Of a DNA stretch of 64,000 bases, positions 33,101 to 46,300 are shown one piece after another. Both the position numbers and the translations under genes were made by a program. The DNA lies in assembly GCA_950295325.1 (NCBI GenBank), contig OX485808.1, positions 20,792,527 through 20,856,526 on the forward strand, given 5' to 3'. The notes beneath the pieces are model-generated. The model was given only the letters and a program-made list of their open reading frames with translations. It had not been told where the DNA came from and did no database searches. Position 1 is the stretch's first letter. Each line of letters opens with the position of its first letter. Origin of the DNA: Polytrichum commune (taxonomy: Eukaryota; Streptophyta; Polytrichopsida; Polytrichales; Polytrichaceae).

Positions 33101-33840
33101 GCCAATGGGATGGAGCCACATTGGCGTTGAAAAGTCAACAACTGGTTATGTTCCTCTTCCTTCAAATTCTTGTTTTTTTAAGAGTATGTGAAGGTGGTAT
33201 GGAAATGCAAAAGTGCATTGTTATCACACTTTTCCTTTTGGATGTGTTTTCCACCCCTTTTTGGTTGGATTAGCAAGCATGTGTTGCTTGTTGTTTCACT
33301 GTATATGGAGGTCGATGGGGTTTGTTTTGGTTGGAAATAGTCTTGAATTGGCTAGCTAGGAACTCAATGTAGTGGAGGTACTTGTTTTTAACTTCATAAT
33401 GGCTATTATGGTGATGAAATGTCATAGGACACGGTAAGAACCACATAGGATAAAATGACTATGTAAAGTTAGGGGGATGGGGTTCCAAGATGTCCAATGA
33501 TAACCCCGTTTTAGAGATGCATTGGCGAGGGTTGGCAAGGGTTGGCGTGGGACTAGATTGCTAGGTGGGATAGGAGTCTCCTATCTCGAAACTTTGAAGT
33601 TCTATGGTAACCTATGGAGATTTCATGTCAGTTTTGATGATCCACAAATGTATACCAACATTGTGTATGTTGTTGACGGTTGTGCAACTTTCTTCAGCGC
33701 AACCGATTCTCATTAGTGAAGAAATACAAGGTATGATTTTGTTGCCAGAATGCACTTTCACTATACCCGGTACACGTTGGTCATCAAGATAATGAATGAG
33801 TGCTAGCACAAGCTCTAGCTCTTGAAAGAGGACTTTATGT
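30111..33840. other. AT-rich intergenic DNA, no feature seen
   Basis: Short random frames only. Homopolymer runs (for example poly-C at 31441 and poly-T at 31718) and no recognised RNA gene. Confidence 0.5.
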
Positions 33841-33854
33841 ATATATCGCATGAA

Positions 33855-34230
33855 GGCACCACGGGCCTTGGCTTGGTGGTTAGGGCTCATGGCCCCCAAT
33901 TAGGAGGTTGTGAGTTCTATTCCCCATGCCGGCATGGTGCTCACCACCTTAGTCCACCCAACTATGGTGGGGGTCCTTGGACCTTGTTGTATGGGTACCT
34001 CAAAGCCCTTTGGGGGGATACCATGTCCGGTATCTTCAAGGCACTAGTGGCTAGCTAGGAACTAGTATAGTGTGTCACTATAGTGCCCATCCTCGAAAGG
34101 GGAGAGTAGTATTGCCCCAATGTCCCCTTGTCCGGTGGGCATCGGGTCATTGACATTACGAACGGACACTTTATTCACGCCAGCCCCTTGCTAAAAAGGG
34201 ACCGGAGTTTCTATCTATCTATCTATTTAT
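33855..34230 (+). mobile_element. tRNA-derived SINE
   Basis: The head has RNA polymerase III promoter boxes: an A box TGGCTTGGTGG (33869-33879, 10 of 11 consensus positions) and a B box AGTTCTATTCC (33913-33923, 10 of 11), 33 bases apart as in tRNAs. A unique body follows, ending in a short-repeat tail (TTTCTATCTATCTATC). Flanks ATATATCGCATGAA (33841-33854) and CTATATAGCGCATGTAA (34231-34247) match imperfectly, as an aged target duplication would. Length about 375 bases. No coding capacity; it would use LINE machinery in trans. Confidence 0.7.
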
Positions 34231-34247
34231 CTATATAGCGCATGTAA

Positions 34248-37200
34248 CATGATCACGGTAAAGAGGAACGGGCTCCCATTCACGTCAGGGTAAAAGAAAC
34301 CCAGACGTTGCTTCTATTTTATCTATTATATAGTGCATGTCAAATGCCACTACTTCATTGTGAATAGGAAAATTCATGAACATAAATTTTGTGTTGTCTG
34401 ACTCACTTGTGATTGTGCAAGTGGAATTCAATAAGGTTACACAATCATTATGAGAGGCCTTGGTGCCAACAACCAAAGAACACAACTCTAGCTCTACTTT
34501 GGAAGGTCAGTTGAGTTAGTATAGAATCACCCTAGTGTACCTGCAAGGAAGAGTTTATTGAGGAAAGAACATTTTAGGGCACAACTTCTAAGCATTGTAT
34601 TATCAATCTCTATATCTTTGAAATGGCTAGATATACAATTCCTAACAAACATGATGTTGCTTTTGATTTTATGCAGGAGAATGTGGCTCTAATTGTGGTG
34701 TTGGAAGCTAGAGACATTGGAACAATTGTGGATTCTTAGGCGGCTTGTAGCAAATATGGTCATTTGCTTTGTGTGGTAAGAGCTTCGTTTCCTTTGATAA
34801 GCATAGCCCAAGTGCTTTTGTTAGAGTTGGTGCAACTTTCATTCTTGCATCTTCATCATCTAAGATTAAAATGGTGTGTGTCCAAGTACGAAGTTGTTTG
34901 TATTGTCCTTGGCAAATTAATGGATATGAGAAAGAATGACTACAACTGGTTGTTTCGCTCATTTATTTGTTTTGAGATGTACTTATGTGATTGCTGGAGG
35001 TGAGATCGATATGTTTATGCACTTCTAGTAGTAGATCCATTGAAAGTTTAGACCCAACCCACCTAATTGTTCTGTTGTCTTTGAGTAGGCAAATACCCAC
35101 ATACATGCAAATCAAGAGCGTAAGGATGTGAAGCTTTGGTAGGTTTGTGATGTCACCATTCGTTCACTTGTTATTGGAATTCTTTGCAGAGTGTCATGAT
35201 TCCTACTTATGTGATTTTCTTTGTTGGCTCGAGATATTTTAATAGTTTGGTTGCATGACTTTTTATTTTACATCTTTTTTTTTCAAGTTTAGCATCAAAC
35301 TAAGCTTATGATTTTGTGGCCATGTACACAAATTATTGAAAGAACTTGAAAAATAGCAGCCAGTGCGGATGTTCCTATGTTGGAGGCTGGAGATTTCAAC
35401 TCAATATATACCTGGTAGATGTGGAATTTAAAGTTTTCTAAGTTGCCTACTTTATTGTTAGTCCACAAGCTTAGGAATGCAATCTGACCTATTGATTTAT
35501 AGATTTCATGGCAATGCCCCACATACCCTCTTGGCAACATGACATGTGGATGTTGCACATCCTGACTTGCAAATTGACTCAATAAATATTTTGCATCCTT
35601 TGAGCAAACTGGATTGCTAGATGGGACTGAATGGTAGGTGGAATTGGATTGCTAGGGGAGTTAATTGCTGAGACAATATTTTATGAAAAAACTTCTATGA
35701 AAGAGATTTGATCGTGATCATAAATAAATGCTTGCATCCTTGAGGTTAACATGTTCTAGACGGGGTTGTAATAATATATATAAGACAAATTTTCATTCCA
35801 AACCCTATATGAACAACTATAATGCGTTTTTTTGCGGTGTTTAGTGCACTTAAGAACGATTGGTTTATCATGAGAGAAATGTTAGGGGGAGCATCAATAA
35901 TTGTTAATCTTCATTGTGATGGTAATTGTATACATTTTGTTTACAAGGCATGGACAAGATAGATTTATGAAACTTCCCTTTGTATGAAATTTAATGATGC
36001 ATGTTTGAGGTGAGGTAATTGGTGATTTTCTTTTGCTTATAAAGACGAAGCAAAACATAGACTACAAAAGGTAGGCTATGTGCAGTTATCAAAGAGGGCA
36101 GAGTGGACCTTAGAAGCAAGGGGGAAATATATTTATATATGCAATTTTTCCACCATTGTTATTTCTATAGTTGGTAAAAAGTAAATCAAATATGGACTCA
36201 ATCTTGCTACCACTTTTACTTCACACAGCATGAACTGTTGTTTTCCGCATTTTGTTTGTGGTTGATCTCATGCTACAAGTGTTTGAAATGTGTTACAAAG
36301 TACCAAAAAAATCATGGAGACTTTATCACTTGAATGAGTTGTTTTAGAAAACAAGTGCTTTTATTATACAAAATTATGTCTTCTAAACGATGAGTGCGAC
36401 AACACCGAAAAACCAAATGAATGATGTAGCGCTAGAATTAGATTTTTAGAACTTTTGAAATCACTATACACAATATTCTTAGACGTATCAATCATTAAAG
36501 TGCATGACCAAAATATTGATGATCACATGAGTCTATTAAAAAAGACAAACTAAAATTTTACATACATTGGACACTCCATTTTGGATTACGAGTTCAATGA
36601 AACAATGTCTTGTATATGAAGGCAGAGAACTCTTAGTTACACAAAGTGTACACGAACCGACATAACCGTCAGTGAAACTCTACAGAGGAACTTGTTGTAT
36701 GAGATATGTTGGAAATATATTGGAATTCATCTGAATTTGATAAACTATTCAATGTGGATATAATTGTATCTACCTACCACCCTACATATATATCTTCTCC
36801 CATAAACATATTTGTCTATCATGAATATCTTGGAAATGACAATATCTTTTATTTTAAAAATAATATGCCCAAAACATATAGTATATGGGTATGGTGAATA
36901 TAAGATTAGATAATACAAATATTTTTAGATAAAATTTATCAAATTTTTAATGAAATAGTATATTTCTACATATTCTTTAGCAACAATTTGAAAATGTCAT
37001 CATATTCTATATTAGGAATGTGAACATACTAAATGAATAATCTTAAAAGTAGAAGAAATATTCAAGATAAAAACTAACAAAAATTTGAATTAACAAGATG
37101 AGTACACGAATAATACCAAGAAATATAAGCTAGAACTCTAAGATGTATGTTTTTAAGACTATATAACTTTTCAACCTCTACTCTTATATATACTCTTAGA
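34248..37200. other. AT-rich intergenic DNA, no feature seen
   Basis: No frame with plausible protein content, no recognised repeat structure or RNA gene. Confidence 0.5.
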
Positions 37201-37480
37201 ACTAAGAAGCTTCTAAAAGAAATTTCACCAATTACAAAACTTGGGAAGCTTCTAGAAGAACTTTCACCAACCACTAGAGCTAAGAAGTTTCTAGAAGACT
37301 TTAGCCAATTATATACATTCTGGACCTAGAAAATGTCTAGAAAACTTCCATCAATTACCAGAACTAGAAATGTTTCTAGAAGACTTCAATTAGCTAATAG
37401 GATGTTTTTATAATAGTTCAAAAGACTTATTTCTATAATGTTCTAGATGTCTATTTCTAGAAGGTTCTAGAAACTTGTTT
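37200..37480. repeat. imperfect tandem repeat (about 40 bases) rich in heat-shock-element motifs
   Basis: At least five diverged units of the form GAAGCTTCTAGAAGAACTTTCACCAAxxAC. Perfect GAAnnTTCnnGAA sites lie at 37245-37257 and 37284-37296, and TTCnnGAAnnTTCnnGAA at 37455-37472. These match the heat-shock factor consensus. No gene lies next to it. Confidence 0.65.
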
Positions 37481-37499
37481 CTAAAAACTTTTTGAAAAT

Positions 37500-40400
37500 T
37501 TTGTCTCTAATAATTTATATAAATCCCCTGTGTATTGGAACGCCTTTAATGAGCTTATATGACCCATACATATTCATCAAAATATATTATTTATTTAAGA
37601 TGATTAAAAACGCGGTACGTATTTTAAATTTTGTCGTATGGACGCAAATAGGATTTGGACCACTTTGTCATCTTACATTTCACATTGAAAAACATAAATT
37701 GTCATGGCAAGTTGTCCTTCACTGTTATAAATAATATAAGATTTCAATCTAAAATATGGTTTACATTGACCTTAAAAATTCCATCTGCAATATTCATCTC
37801 ATGCAAGGGTTCTCCAAAATACCTAGAGACCGTGCTACATTTTGCAATTTTTGTGTTTAGTTCATCATAACGGTACAGATTCATCAACTCCCCTTTGGAC
37901 CATGCTCCCTTGGTAAATCTACAAAACAAACACAATTGAAGTCGAATTCGTATGGGATCGCTAAAACAATAAGGCCTCCGAACTAAGTCCAACGTAATGA
38001 TACTCGAAACAAATTGCAATTCTTACATAAGAGGTTTATTGGAAAAAAAATATGTCATTTTTTAAGCTTTTTTTTTATGTTGGTTTATATTGCCGGATAG
38101 ACAACCTAATGCCACACCTTCCTCTTCCGCCTTCCCGATTTTGCACATACACAACAATAAGTTATTATGCGTAATTGACAATTTTGATATCAACACAGAT
38201 TACACATACAATACAATGCCAACCTTGGTGAACATGGTGCACCAATTCAACAATCATTAAAATATGCAAGCCATGACCTTTATGAATAAGGCTACCCGCA
38301 CTCATGTCACAGACATACTTAGGACTTTGATTTGCAAATATTTGGTGATATTGTAGATTACAGTTTGTTTATGATGAGCAAATGAAGATTACATTTGGGG
38401 GGTGGGATAGTGGGTAACCGTTTGATATTGGCAAAGATGTCCAACTTATGTTTACCTTCTTAGAATAATAGATAGTCAAAGTCATTTTGGGATTTGCAGA
38501 ACAATTATTTTGTTGCAAATAACGCTCTGTCATTTATAAGAGTTTTCTTTCATGCGTTCAATTTAGGATTTCTCTTTGGTTTTGGGACAACCTTAATGTT
38601 CATCGTAAAGGGTGATATAAAAACATGGTATGATCCAAGTGATATGGATCCATATGTCCTTCTTTCACAATAGGTGCATCATCGTCTACAAATAATGAAG
38701 GTAAATTAACGGGAACATGTGTTGCCACAAACATAACTAAATGTGGGGGATTTTGTGGTCAAATAATCTCTTTGCTTCGGGGATTGAATTGTATACGGGT
38801 GTTGGAACAAGTGCGTTCTTACATTTTTAGAGTATTAGCTCAACTCCCGTTGCATTTCTACGATTCATTATGCTTTGTGGATGAATTGGAAAAGCCAATT
38901 GGGAATGTCTTCCTTGTCTTCCTGTCCAGGGTGCTCGATGCGATGTTTTTTTTTTTTTCATCCAACTTCGACTGGTATTGGGTTGTACGTTGTGTTTGCT
39001 TAAAAAAACGTTACTTCCGTGCGCACTTTGATGTTAGAGTTTAATACAGATATTTCAGAGATAAGAGCAAAAAATTATAGCCAGAATGATTTGTACTTTG
39101 GTAACTTGCATTCCAATACTTCAAGGTGTGTGATCACATTAGCATAAACAATCTCCAACATTACATGGATGATTTGACATGAGGTTATAATGGCAAACCC
39201 TATAACTTCATAAAGCACAGCCAATTGTTTGCATTTATTTAAACATGCAACAAGGTCAACAAATCACGGCATTAATTAGGAGCTTGGGTTTAGAGAGGAT
39301 TTGCATATAATATGGTCCATTATGCCCATGGCTTGTAGCCAATAAACATGAGAATACACAACTTTAAACACTACAGTAGCTACATCGTAGCAAATTATTA
39401 AAAAAAAAAGGCTTTGATCCTAGACACTTTTCTTAATTACTAAACTTCTTATTTGACATAATAGAGGTAGGCCACCTCAACTCTCGTCAGTAGTACATAA
39501 AAAAAAGTTATGTTTCTTAATCAAATACCTATCTAAGGATGCGAAGCAACCATGCCACTCTGTACAATGAAATCTATGAAACACACCAATATTAATAAAA
39601 CAAAACCGAAAGATCTACATATGAACCAAGTTTCATAAATGTGACACACAATTGCTTTAGTAATTTAAGATTTAACTTTACACATCTTCTTAAATGACTA
39701 AACTTCCTAATTTGGTATGACGGAACATGCTATCTAAAGTCTCTTAAACAATATGTAAAAACTAAGGTACGCATGCATTATTTGGTTGTTTTATAACACT
39801 AACTTTTGAACACCCCACCCCAACTCAATACCGACCCACCCTCACCCATTGAACGCTGCCCACCCATGGGTAACGAATGGCGCCTCTTTGGCCACCGGTC
39901 AACTTTGGACATGTTTTCCTCTAGTTTCGTGAAGATCATTCTAAATAACATGATACACTGGTTTTTAATACCACATTAAATCATGTAATTAATGTAATTT
40001 TGGAGACAACTTGGGTGTCTCATGAATTCTTAAAGTGAAAGATATAGATGACCTATTATGATGTTTTAATGACATATACATGTTAAACTTGGATATGTTA
40101 AACTTACAAGGCAAATGGCTATGGCCATGATCTGGATTTGCTAATCATCTCGCACTAATTGCGTATTTCATATCCTACAAGAAGTGAGTGTAGAGAGGAA
40201 AATATTTCCAAATAATGCACGTCTAAGGCCCGGTTTAGACGAGGACCCAGACAACGGGTGAATAGTGAAACCCGGCCAATCTTTCGTCCCCCCAAGTGCT
40301 TCCACATCATCAGGCCATTGTGTGTACCATCCAGTTCATCAGAGGCGGCTTCAGACCTGCCAATAACCCTAACCGCACAAGGAGGAGCGTTCCCCCACCG

Positions 40401-40589
40401 GAGAAGCTTGGAATCACTCCCTAAGCAAGACACAAAACTTCTCCATCTTTGGCCGTCAAGGTGGCTACATTGATTGGTGACATGGCATGTTGACGAAGTG
40501 AACAAACCCTAGATTTGAACACTGCACTGGATAAAACGATTATTTCAGCCAACGACCTTTGACAATGTTACGTCCAGGCGCTCGGCTGC
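37500..40589. other. AT-rich intergenic DNA, no feature seen
   Basis: No gene supported. A short GC-richer segment at 40225-40480 precedes the hAT insertion but has no recognisable product. Confidence 0.5.
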
Positions 40590-40597
40590 ACCGGGCC
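40590..40597. repeat. 8-bp target duplication ACCGGGCC, left side of hAT element
   Basis: Identical to 41757-41764; 8-bp duplications are diagnostic of hAT transposons. Confidence 0.92.
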
Positions 40598-41756
40598 CAG
40601 TGTTCAAGATTGAAGCCCTCATATGAGTTTCATTTTGAAGGGCTCTAAAATTTGAGCCCTTCGGTTGAAGGGCTAGTTCAAATTCAAGACGTCAATTCAG
40701 TAATATAGAAATAAAATATAAAAAACTCATATTAAACTTATGCATGATTTATATGGTGCATGCTTCCAATACAATGTGAAGAATTAAGAATCAACCATCT
40801 AACTCCACCTCTTCTAGTGATAATGCCCTACGCTTGTTGGTTCTTGTGCCAATTTTCCAAGATTCAAAAATACTATCCCAATCCATGAATTCAACTCCTA
40901 ACCCATTTAGACTAACCCTCATTAAAGCATCTAGTGTGTCAAGGTTGAGTCTAGTTCTCCTTTCACTCTTAACCCAATTTTGCTTTGAAAAACCACGCTC
41001 ACAAACAACAGTGCTAGTTGGGATCACAAGTATGGCTTGCCATAGTTGGCCAATTAATCATGAACTCCCGGTCATTGCCACAAAAAACCCATGCTTCTTG
41101 CATACTTCAGCGTTCACAAATGGAACATAACATCTCCACGAATTCTAGCAATTCCGCATTGCATTGATTAACAAGGTCATCGCTCCAACGGAAATGTGTC
41201 ACCAACCGGTTCAACCATTGTTCCGTTAATGTCCCTCTGTCCAATTCATCTACGGGATAGTGCTTCGGGCTAAAAAGCCGGGCCGCATTGAAAATGGACC
41301 ACCACCATCATGCTCCACCACTACCAGTGTGTTGGCCTTCACCCCACAAAAAACATTCATTCGTGATTAGCCTGTGAATTACATCACAAACCTTTAAATT
41401 TGTAGACCCAAATCAGCATTGATTTCACATTGATTGAATCACATCACACTACAACACTGACTCAATGCTTACCAAAGAAAGGGTTGGATTCCAATCTTTT
41501 GCAAGACCTAAAAAGTTGAATTCCAAGTCAGATCGATGTTGAATGAATCATTTGCTAGGTGTTGAGGTTGTCACTGTAGCGACCTCCTCGTCACTGTAGC
41601 GCTACAGTGTTGACGGGTGTAAAAATTTTGAGGACGTCAAGTGAAGTTTTCATTTTGAGTTTGGGGTTGCATTTTGAAGGGCTGTTTTGAGAGAGGTATA
41701 TTTTGAAGGGCCAAATCGCGTTTGAAGGGCATTGAAGACTTCAATCTTGAACACTG
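40598..41756 (-). mobile_element. internally deleted hAT transposon
   Basis: Inverted termini CAGTGTTCAAGATTGAAG and CTTCAATCTTGAACACTG are perfect over 18 bases. The perfect 8-bp duplication ACCGGGCC flanks them. Length 1159 bases. It keeps a transposase C-terminal fragment but not the catalytic domain. Copies of TTTGAAGGGC (three near each end, one inverted on the left) look like subterminal transposase-binding repeats. It lies some 100-250 bases upstream of the probable DEG1 leader exon, so it may affect that promoter. Confidence 0.92.
40791..41030 (-). pseudogene. hAT transposase C-terminal dimerisation domain fragment
   Basis: About 78 residues. It reads VVCERGFSKQNWVKSE, then LNLDTLDALMRVSLNG, the signature of the hAT C-terminal dimerisation region (S/CERxFS... 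RxRL...LMxI). Upstream sequence on the same strand, 41030-41250, is coding-like but carries stops. No BED zinc finger or catalytic core remains. Confidence 0.85.
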
Positions 41757-41764
41757 ACCGGGCC
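41757..41764. repeat. 8-bp target duplication ACCGGGCC, right side of hAT element
   Basis: Perfect copy of 40590-40597. Confidence 0.92.
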
Positions 41765-41899
41765 TATCTTACCTCCAATTGAAAAGAAGAAGAAAAAAAG
41801 GGTTGAGTTGGAGGGGTATGCCACTTGTCCAAATCCAAGCATGTAGAGAACCTCCATAAATCTTCCACCTCTTTTGGAAGCCATGGATTGGATGGGCCC

Positions 41900-43374
41900 A
41901 ACCAAAGCGGACTGGTTTGTTGCTTACAGGCTTCCCTCTCCTTATCCCCTCCGTTGCATTCCATCGCTCCTCTCCCGCCTCGCCTTCCCCGGCCGGGCAC
42001 AAGGTAAGCTAGGCGCACACATGATTCTCAAACCCCAGTCTCTCCTCGATTACGCAAATCCGCCACCTCAATTTCCAATCGTCGCAGTCGCCATCGCCAT
42101 TTCGTCATTCCCATCGATGCTGCCCAAATAGCGGTGCATGTCATCGAGCAAGTTTGATTTCAATAGGATGGCGGGAGTCACGTTTCAGCTGCCGTGAGGT
42201 CGTTGTAATACAGAATTTCGAAGGAGGATCTTACAGTGTGTTTCTGCTGGATAATTTGAGGTGGTTAATTTGATCTGTTGCAGCTTCTTGCGATGTCCAT
42301 TGTGTGTCTGCGGTGGTTTGTGTAACTTATCCCGTGTTCAGGTAGCTGTCTCGGACGACCTCATGGATGAATGGATTATTGTGATGTCGATATGTGATTC
42401 TGCAGTAGCTGAGGTTTGATGCAGTGGTGGTTTAGTGAGGAATTGAGATGGCGGGGCACGTGATGAATTGGTGTGTTTATAAGAAAAATGGCGAGAGTGT
42501 CAGCTGCTGTGCGGTCAGAATTTTGGTGAACTAGGAAGGAGGACCTGAGAGTCTTGTTTCTGCGGTGTTGTCGAGGCGGTTAATTAGAAGACGTTCGTGA
42601 TGAGTCTGCGGTGGTTGCAATATATTCCGTGTTTAGGTGGTAGCCTCGCATTGCCTAGTTGAGTTAGGAAAACCTAATGGATTCTTGTGATGTCCATATG
42701 TGTTTTGGAGTAGCTGAGGGGCGACGCAATTGTGGTGGAGTGGGAATTGAGATGACGGTGCATGTGATGAATTTGGTGATTTTGTTGAAAATGGGGAGAG
42801 AGTCAGCTGCTGTGAAGTCAGAATTTTCGTGAATTAGGAAGGAGGACCCGAGTGTCTTGTTTCTGCCGTGTTGTTGAGGTGCTTAATTTGATCTGTTGCA
42901 GCTTCTTGCGATGTCTATGATGTATATGCGGTGGTTGTAATGTATGCCATGTTGGGGTAGCTGTCTCGCATTGACTGCTGAGGTGAAGGCGGTGGTTGTA
43001 AATTTAGTTATAGGCTGTCGTCATTGCCTATCTCGGAAAACCTAGCGGTGTAATGATCTATATGATAGCGTTGTGCACGTCATAAATTGATTCTGGATGT
43101 GTTGAGATTCATCATGCTAGTAGTTGAGCAGATGATGTTTTGCATAATGGAGGTCACTTTGATACTTCACATTGTGTTAGGTTTTGCATACTGACAATAG
43201 CATACTGGTGAAAGTCACACTGGTTAATGCGTTGAACAAAGTAGAAGACATGGCAGGTCGAAGAGACATTTGCATCCCTTCAATTTGCCTATCTCTTGTT
43301 TCTCAGGACATACTTGGCTCTCAATTTTTAACTGGCATTCTTATGAATTGTATTACCTCCAGGAATTGGTCAAG
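41900..43374 (+). promoter_or_regulatory. DEG1 leader exon and 5'-UTR intron
   Basis: A CT-rich leader ends at 42003 in GGGCACAAG/GTAAGCT, a strong donor. The matching acceptor TTACCTCCAG/G lies at 43361-43362, twelve bases before the DEG1 start codon. The inferred 1.36-kb intron sits in the 5' UTR. Leader introns of this kind often raise expression in plants; that is general knowledge, not shown here. The transcription start is not located. Confidence 0.6.
42165..43050 (+). repeat. threefold tandem repeat in the DEG1 leader intron
   Basis: Three diverged units about 300-315 bases long. CAGCTGC-GTG(A/C)GGTC/AAGTC anchors sit at about 42186, 42501 and 42804. Shared blocks include GGAAGGAGGA, GTCTTGTTTCTGC and TGCGGTGGTT. 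Confidence 0.75.
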
Positions 43375-46300
43375 ATGGCTACATACATTGGAAGAACGGC
43401 TGTTGCATCATGTACAACATCTTCATCTAGAGCAGAGAATTCTGTGTCATCATCCTTCTTGGCTACAGGTACTGCCCAGTCATCAGCTTTGTCCTCAATA
43501 TTCAGCCGCGTACCAATCAATGTTAGTCTCAAGCAGAGCCACAGAGCGGTCCAGAGAATGGTCATCAAAAGCATGGTCAAGGATCTACATACCAGCGAGG
43601 ATTGGTCAGCCACCAGGAAAATGCAGGTGTGTTTCTGCTGATGATTCTTTTCAGAAAGTTCCGCCCCATTTTAGCAGACAAAAGCTTTTGGAGGGGAGTG
43701 GTTGATGTCGATCTATTTTTGCAATCTTGGGCCCTCTCGCACCTTTTGGAAGATGTCAATTCTTTTGTGTCCATGAATCGAACCCATGTACATTTTGTTC
43801 GAGCATATGAAGGGTTTTAAAATCAGGATTTTATCTCATACTTGAAGTTAAGACTTTGCTTCCCACTACTATGTGATCATGAATCCCAGATGTAGTGTAC
43901 CAGGAAGAATCACCTTTGTCGTGGTTCTTGTTGGGTTTATCACCTTCCAAATGGCATGTCCATATAATTACTCATCGTCATGTTTTGCACCTCACTCAAT
44001 GTATTTGCTACATCGTACCAGAATGACCCACTTCTACTGAAGTTGGATTAGTTAGATGACTTGGGGTTAAGTGAGTTGAGCTCTGACCTGTGCACTCAGC
44101 TCGATGATTCGCCTGAGACTCCCTGGACGGTGTGGCTGATCCGTGGACCTGCCCATCCATTATTCTTCTACATATCTCCTGGTCATCCATACAAATTAGT
44201 AGAAAATAAGAGCGTCTACACCAGATCTCAATTCTTACTCTCGAAGTTCTTCATTATTAGGGGTCACCAAGGTGTGCGCATTCAGGATTATCATGGAGGA
44301 GCCATTCGATGTACCAGAAAAAGTTGAGATGGAGTAGGGCAAGGAGAAATGGTGCAGTATCAAAATGCGATGAAGGTTTTGAGCTGCAGATCTCACTTGA
44401 TTTGAAGGAAAATTCTGGTGGTGCGCTGCCTGTAAAGACAGTGTTCTTGCAAGATCCGAGTGGAACACTCACAGAGTGGGAAACATCAAGTAAGGTTGAA
44501 TCTGTCGTCAATAATCAGAGATGGAGAAGACTTGTCACAAAAGTGTCTTCTGCAGTTGCTGTGTGGGTCACCTCTGCAGCCATTGTGGTATCAGTGATGG
44601 TGGGTGGACCAGAAGCTTCGAATGCCCTGGTGATGGCCCCTCGAAAACTTCAAGGCGACGAGCTTGCGACTGTCCAGCTTTTTCAAGAAAACACCCCCTC
44701 TGTTGTGTATATCACCAACCTTGCTGTGCGGTAGGAATCCTCCTCTCCCATGTCTAATTTCATCAACACTACCTTCCGCCTCATTGCAGGGTGGCCTGTA
44801 CGGCCCATTTGCCTTACATTCATACAGAATCTCTTATCAGCAGCCCTTTCTCTAGCAGCGTGTGCAATTGAGAATTTCCAAGAGTGTTCCTCTGTTCCTT
44901 AATGAGCCTTGTGATATGCCCGTATCAAATGGGACAGCTATTAAATAGTTTCTAATCCCGGCATCAATTGCAATGATATAGAAGAGCTTTAAATCTTCAG
45001 ATAGTAGAGCTTTTTTCCATTAATGAGAATAAGGGAGTGATTGTTAGGAGTAACTGCTGCTTCTTGAAGTGATGGAAGTTGAGACTAATCTGCTTTGCTT
45101 GAGCACAAAAAATTTATGCTTGATTTATATGCATACCTCTACATTGCTAAAGGAAGAGCATTGGAGGTTTTGATGTGCGTTTTAGGTGCATTTATTGACA
45201 GGAATTTATGTTGGGTTTGTTGGAACTCATTACAGGAGGGATGTGTTTACTCTTGATGTGATGTCTGTGCCACAAGGCTCAGGATCGGGATTCATATGGG
45301 ACAAGAAAGGTCATGTTGTAACCAACTACCATGTCATTCGAGGTGCTTCTGACTTACGGTAGGTTTGAAGAAATGGTTGAATATGTTTGAATTTTGCAAT
45401 TTACTTCCTTTGGTAACCTATATCTTTGCATTCCTATATTCTTGCAGTAGATTGTAGGTACCTGAAGGGACTTACAGTATGCATTGCAAGTATTTCCATT
45501 TTCCTATCATTTCTTCCATAGCTGAATGACACTGGAATCTAAATTTCTGAGCAGGGTGACTTTAGGGGACCAGTCAGTATATGAAGCGGATGTTGTTGGG
45601 TACGATGAAGACAAAGATGTGGCAGTGCTGCATATTGATGCACCTGAAGACAAGCTTCGGCCAATGCCTGTAGGAAGTTCTTCTGACCTCCTTGTGGGTC
45701 AGAAGGTTTTTGCTATTGGCAATCCGGTATTAATTTCTGTCCAATCATGATCCTTTTTTTTTTTCCCTGTAATCGTACCTCCTCTTACTCAGTTTGCAAA
45801 TATAGTTAGGCTTGTTTCATTGAATCTCTAGCAAGAATATGGCATCATTAGTACATTGTAATGCAAATATCCACCTTGGTAACAATTGGACACCTACAGC
45901 AATTGTTGTGCCACTGATCCTGTTGCAAGTGAGGTAGTTGTAGAAGGAAGTTATTTAAAACTTAATCTTGTTGTGGCTGACCTCTTTTCGTTGTTGTTGG
46001 TGGGTTCAGTTTGGGTTGGACCATACTCTTACAACTGGAGTGATCAGGTAGGATCTCAAATTCGTTGACTTTGTCCCAGGCGCTATCACTCTTCTTTGAA
46101 CTTGTCAATGAAGTCAATTTGGAAGGCCCCACCTTATGCTGGAATATCTGTATCATTTAAGACTTCACAATCCACTCTACACTTTACTATCCAGTAGAGT
46201 GACTCAATTTACTTGTTCTTTCTTGTGACGCTGTTGAAAAATAGATCCGAGTATGATGTCAGGTTCTCTAAGTGTAATCTCATATACGAATATCTTACCT

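Noticed and set aside
31591-39044. Frames of 60-95 residues in AT-rich DNA
   Set aside because: Length and composition as expected by chance, no motif, no splice context.
40225-40480. GGCCCGGTTTAGACGAGG as a third member of the GGGCCGG family
   Set aside because: No matching inverted end or internal similarity could be found.
41764-42131. Overlapping frames on both strands near 42 kb
   Set aside because: Better explained as the CT-rich DEG1 leader with a GTAAGC donor at 42004.
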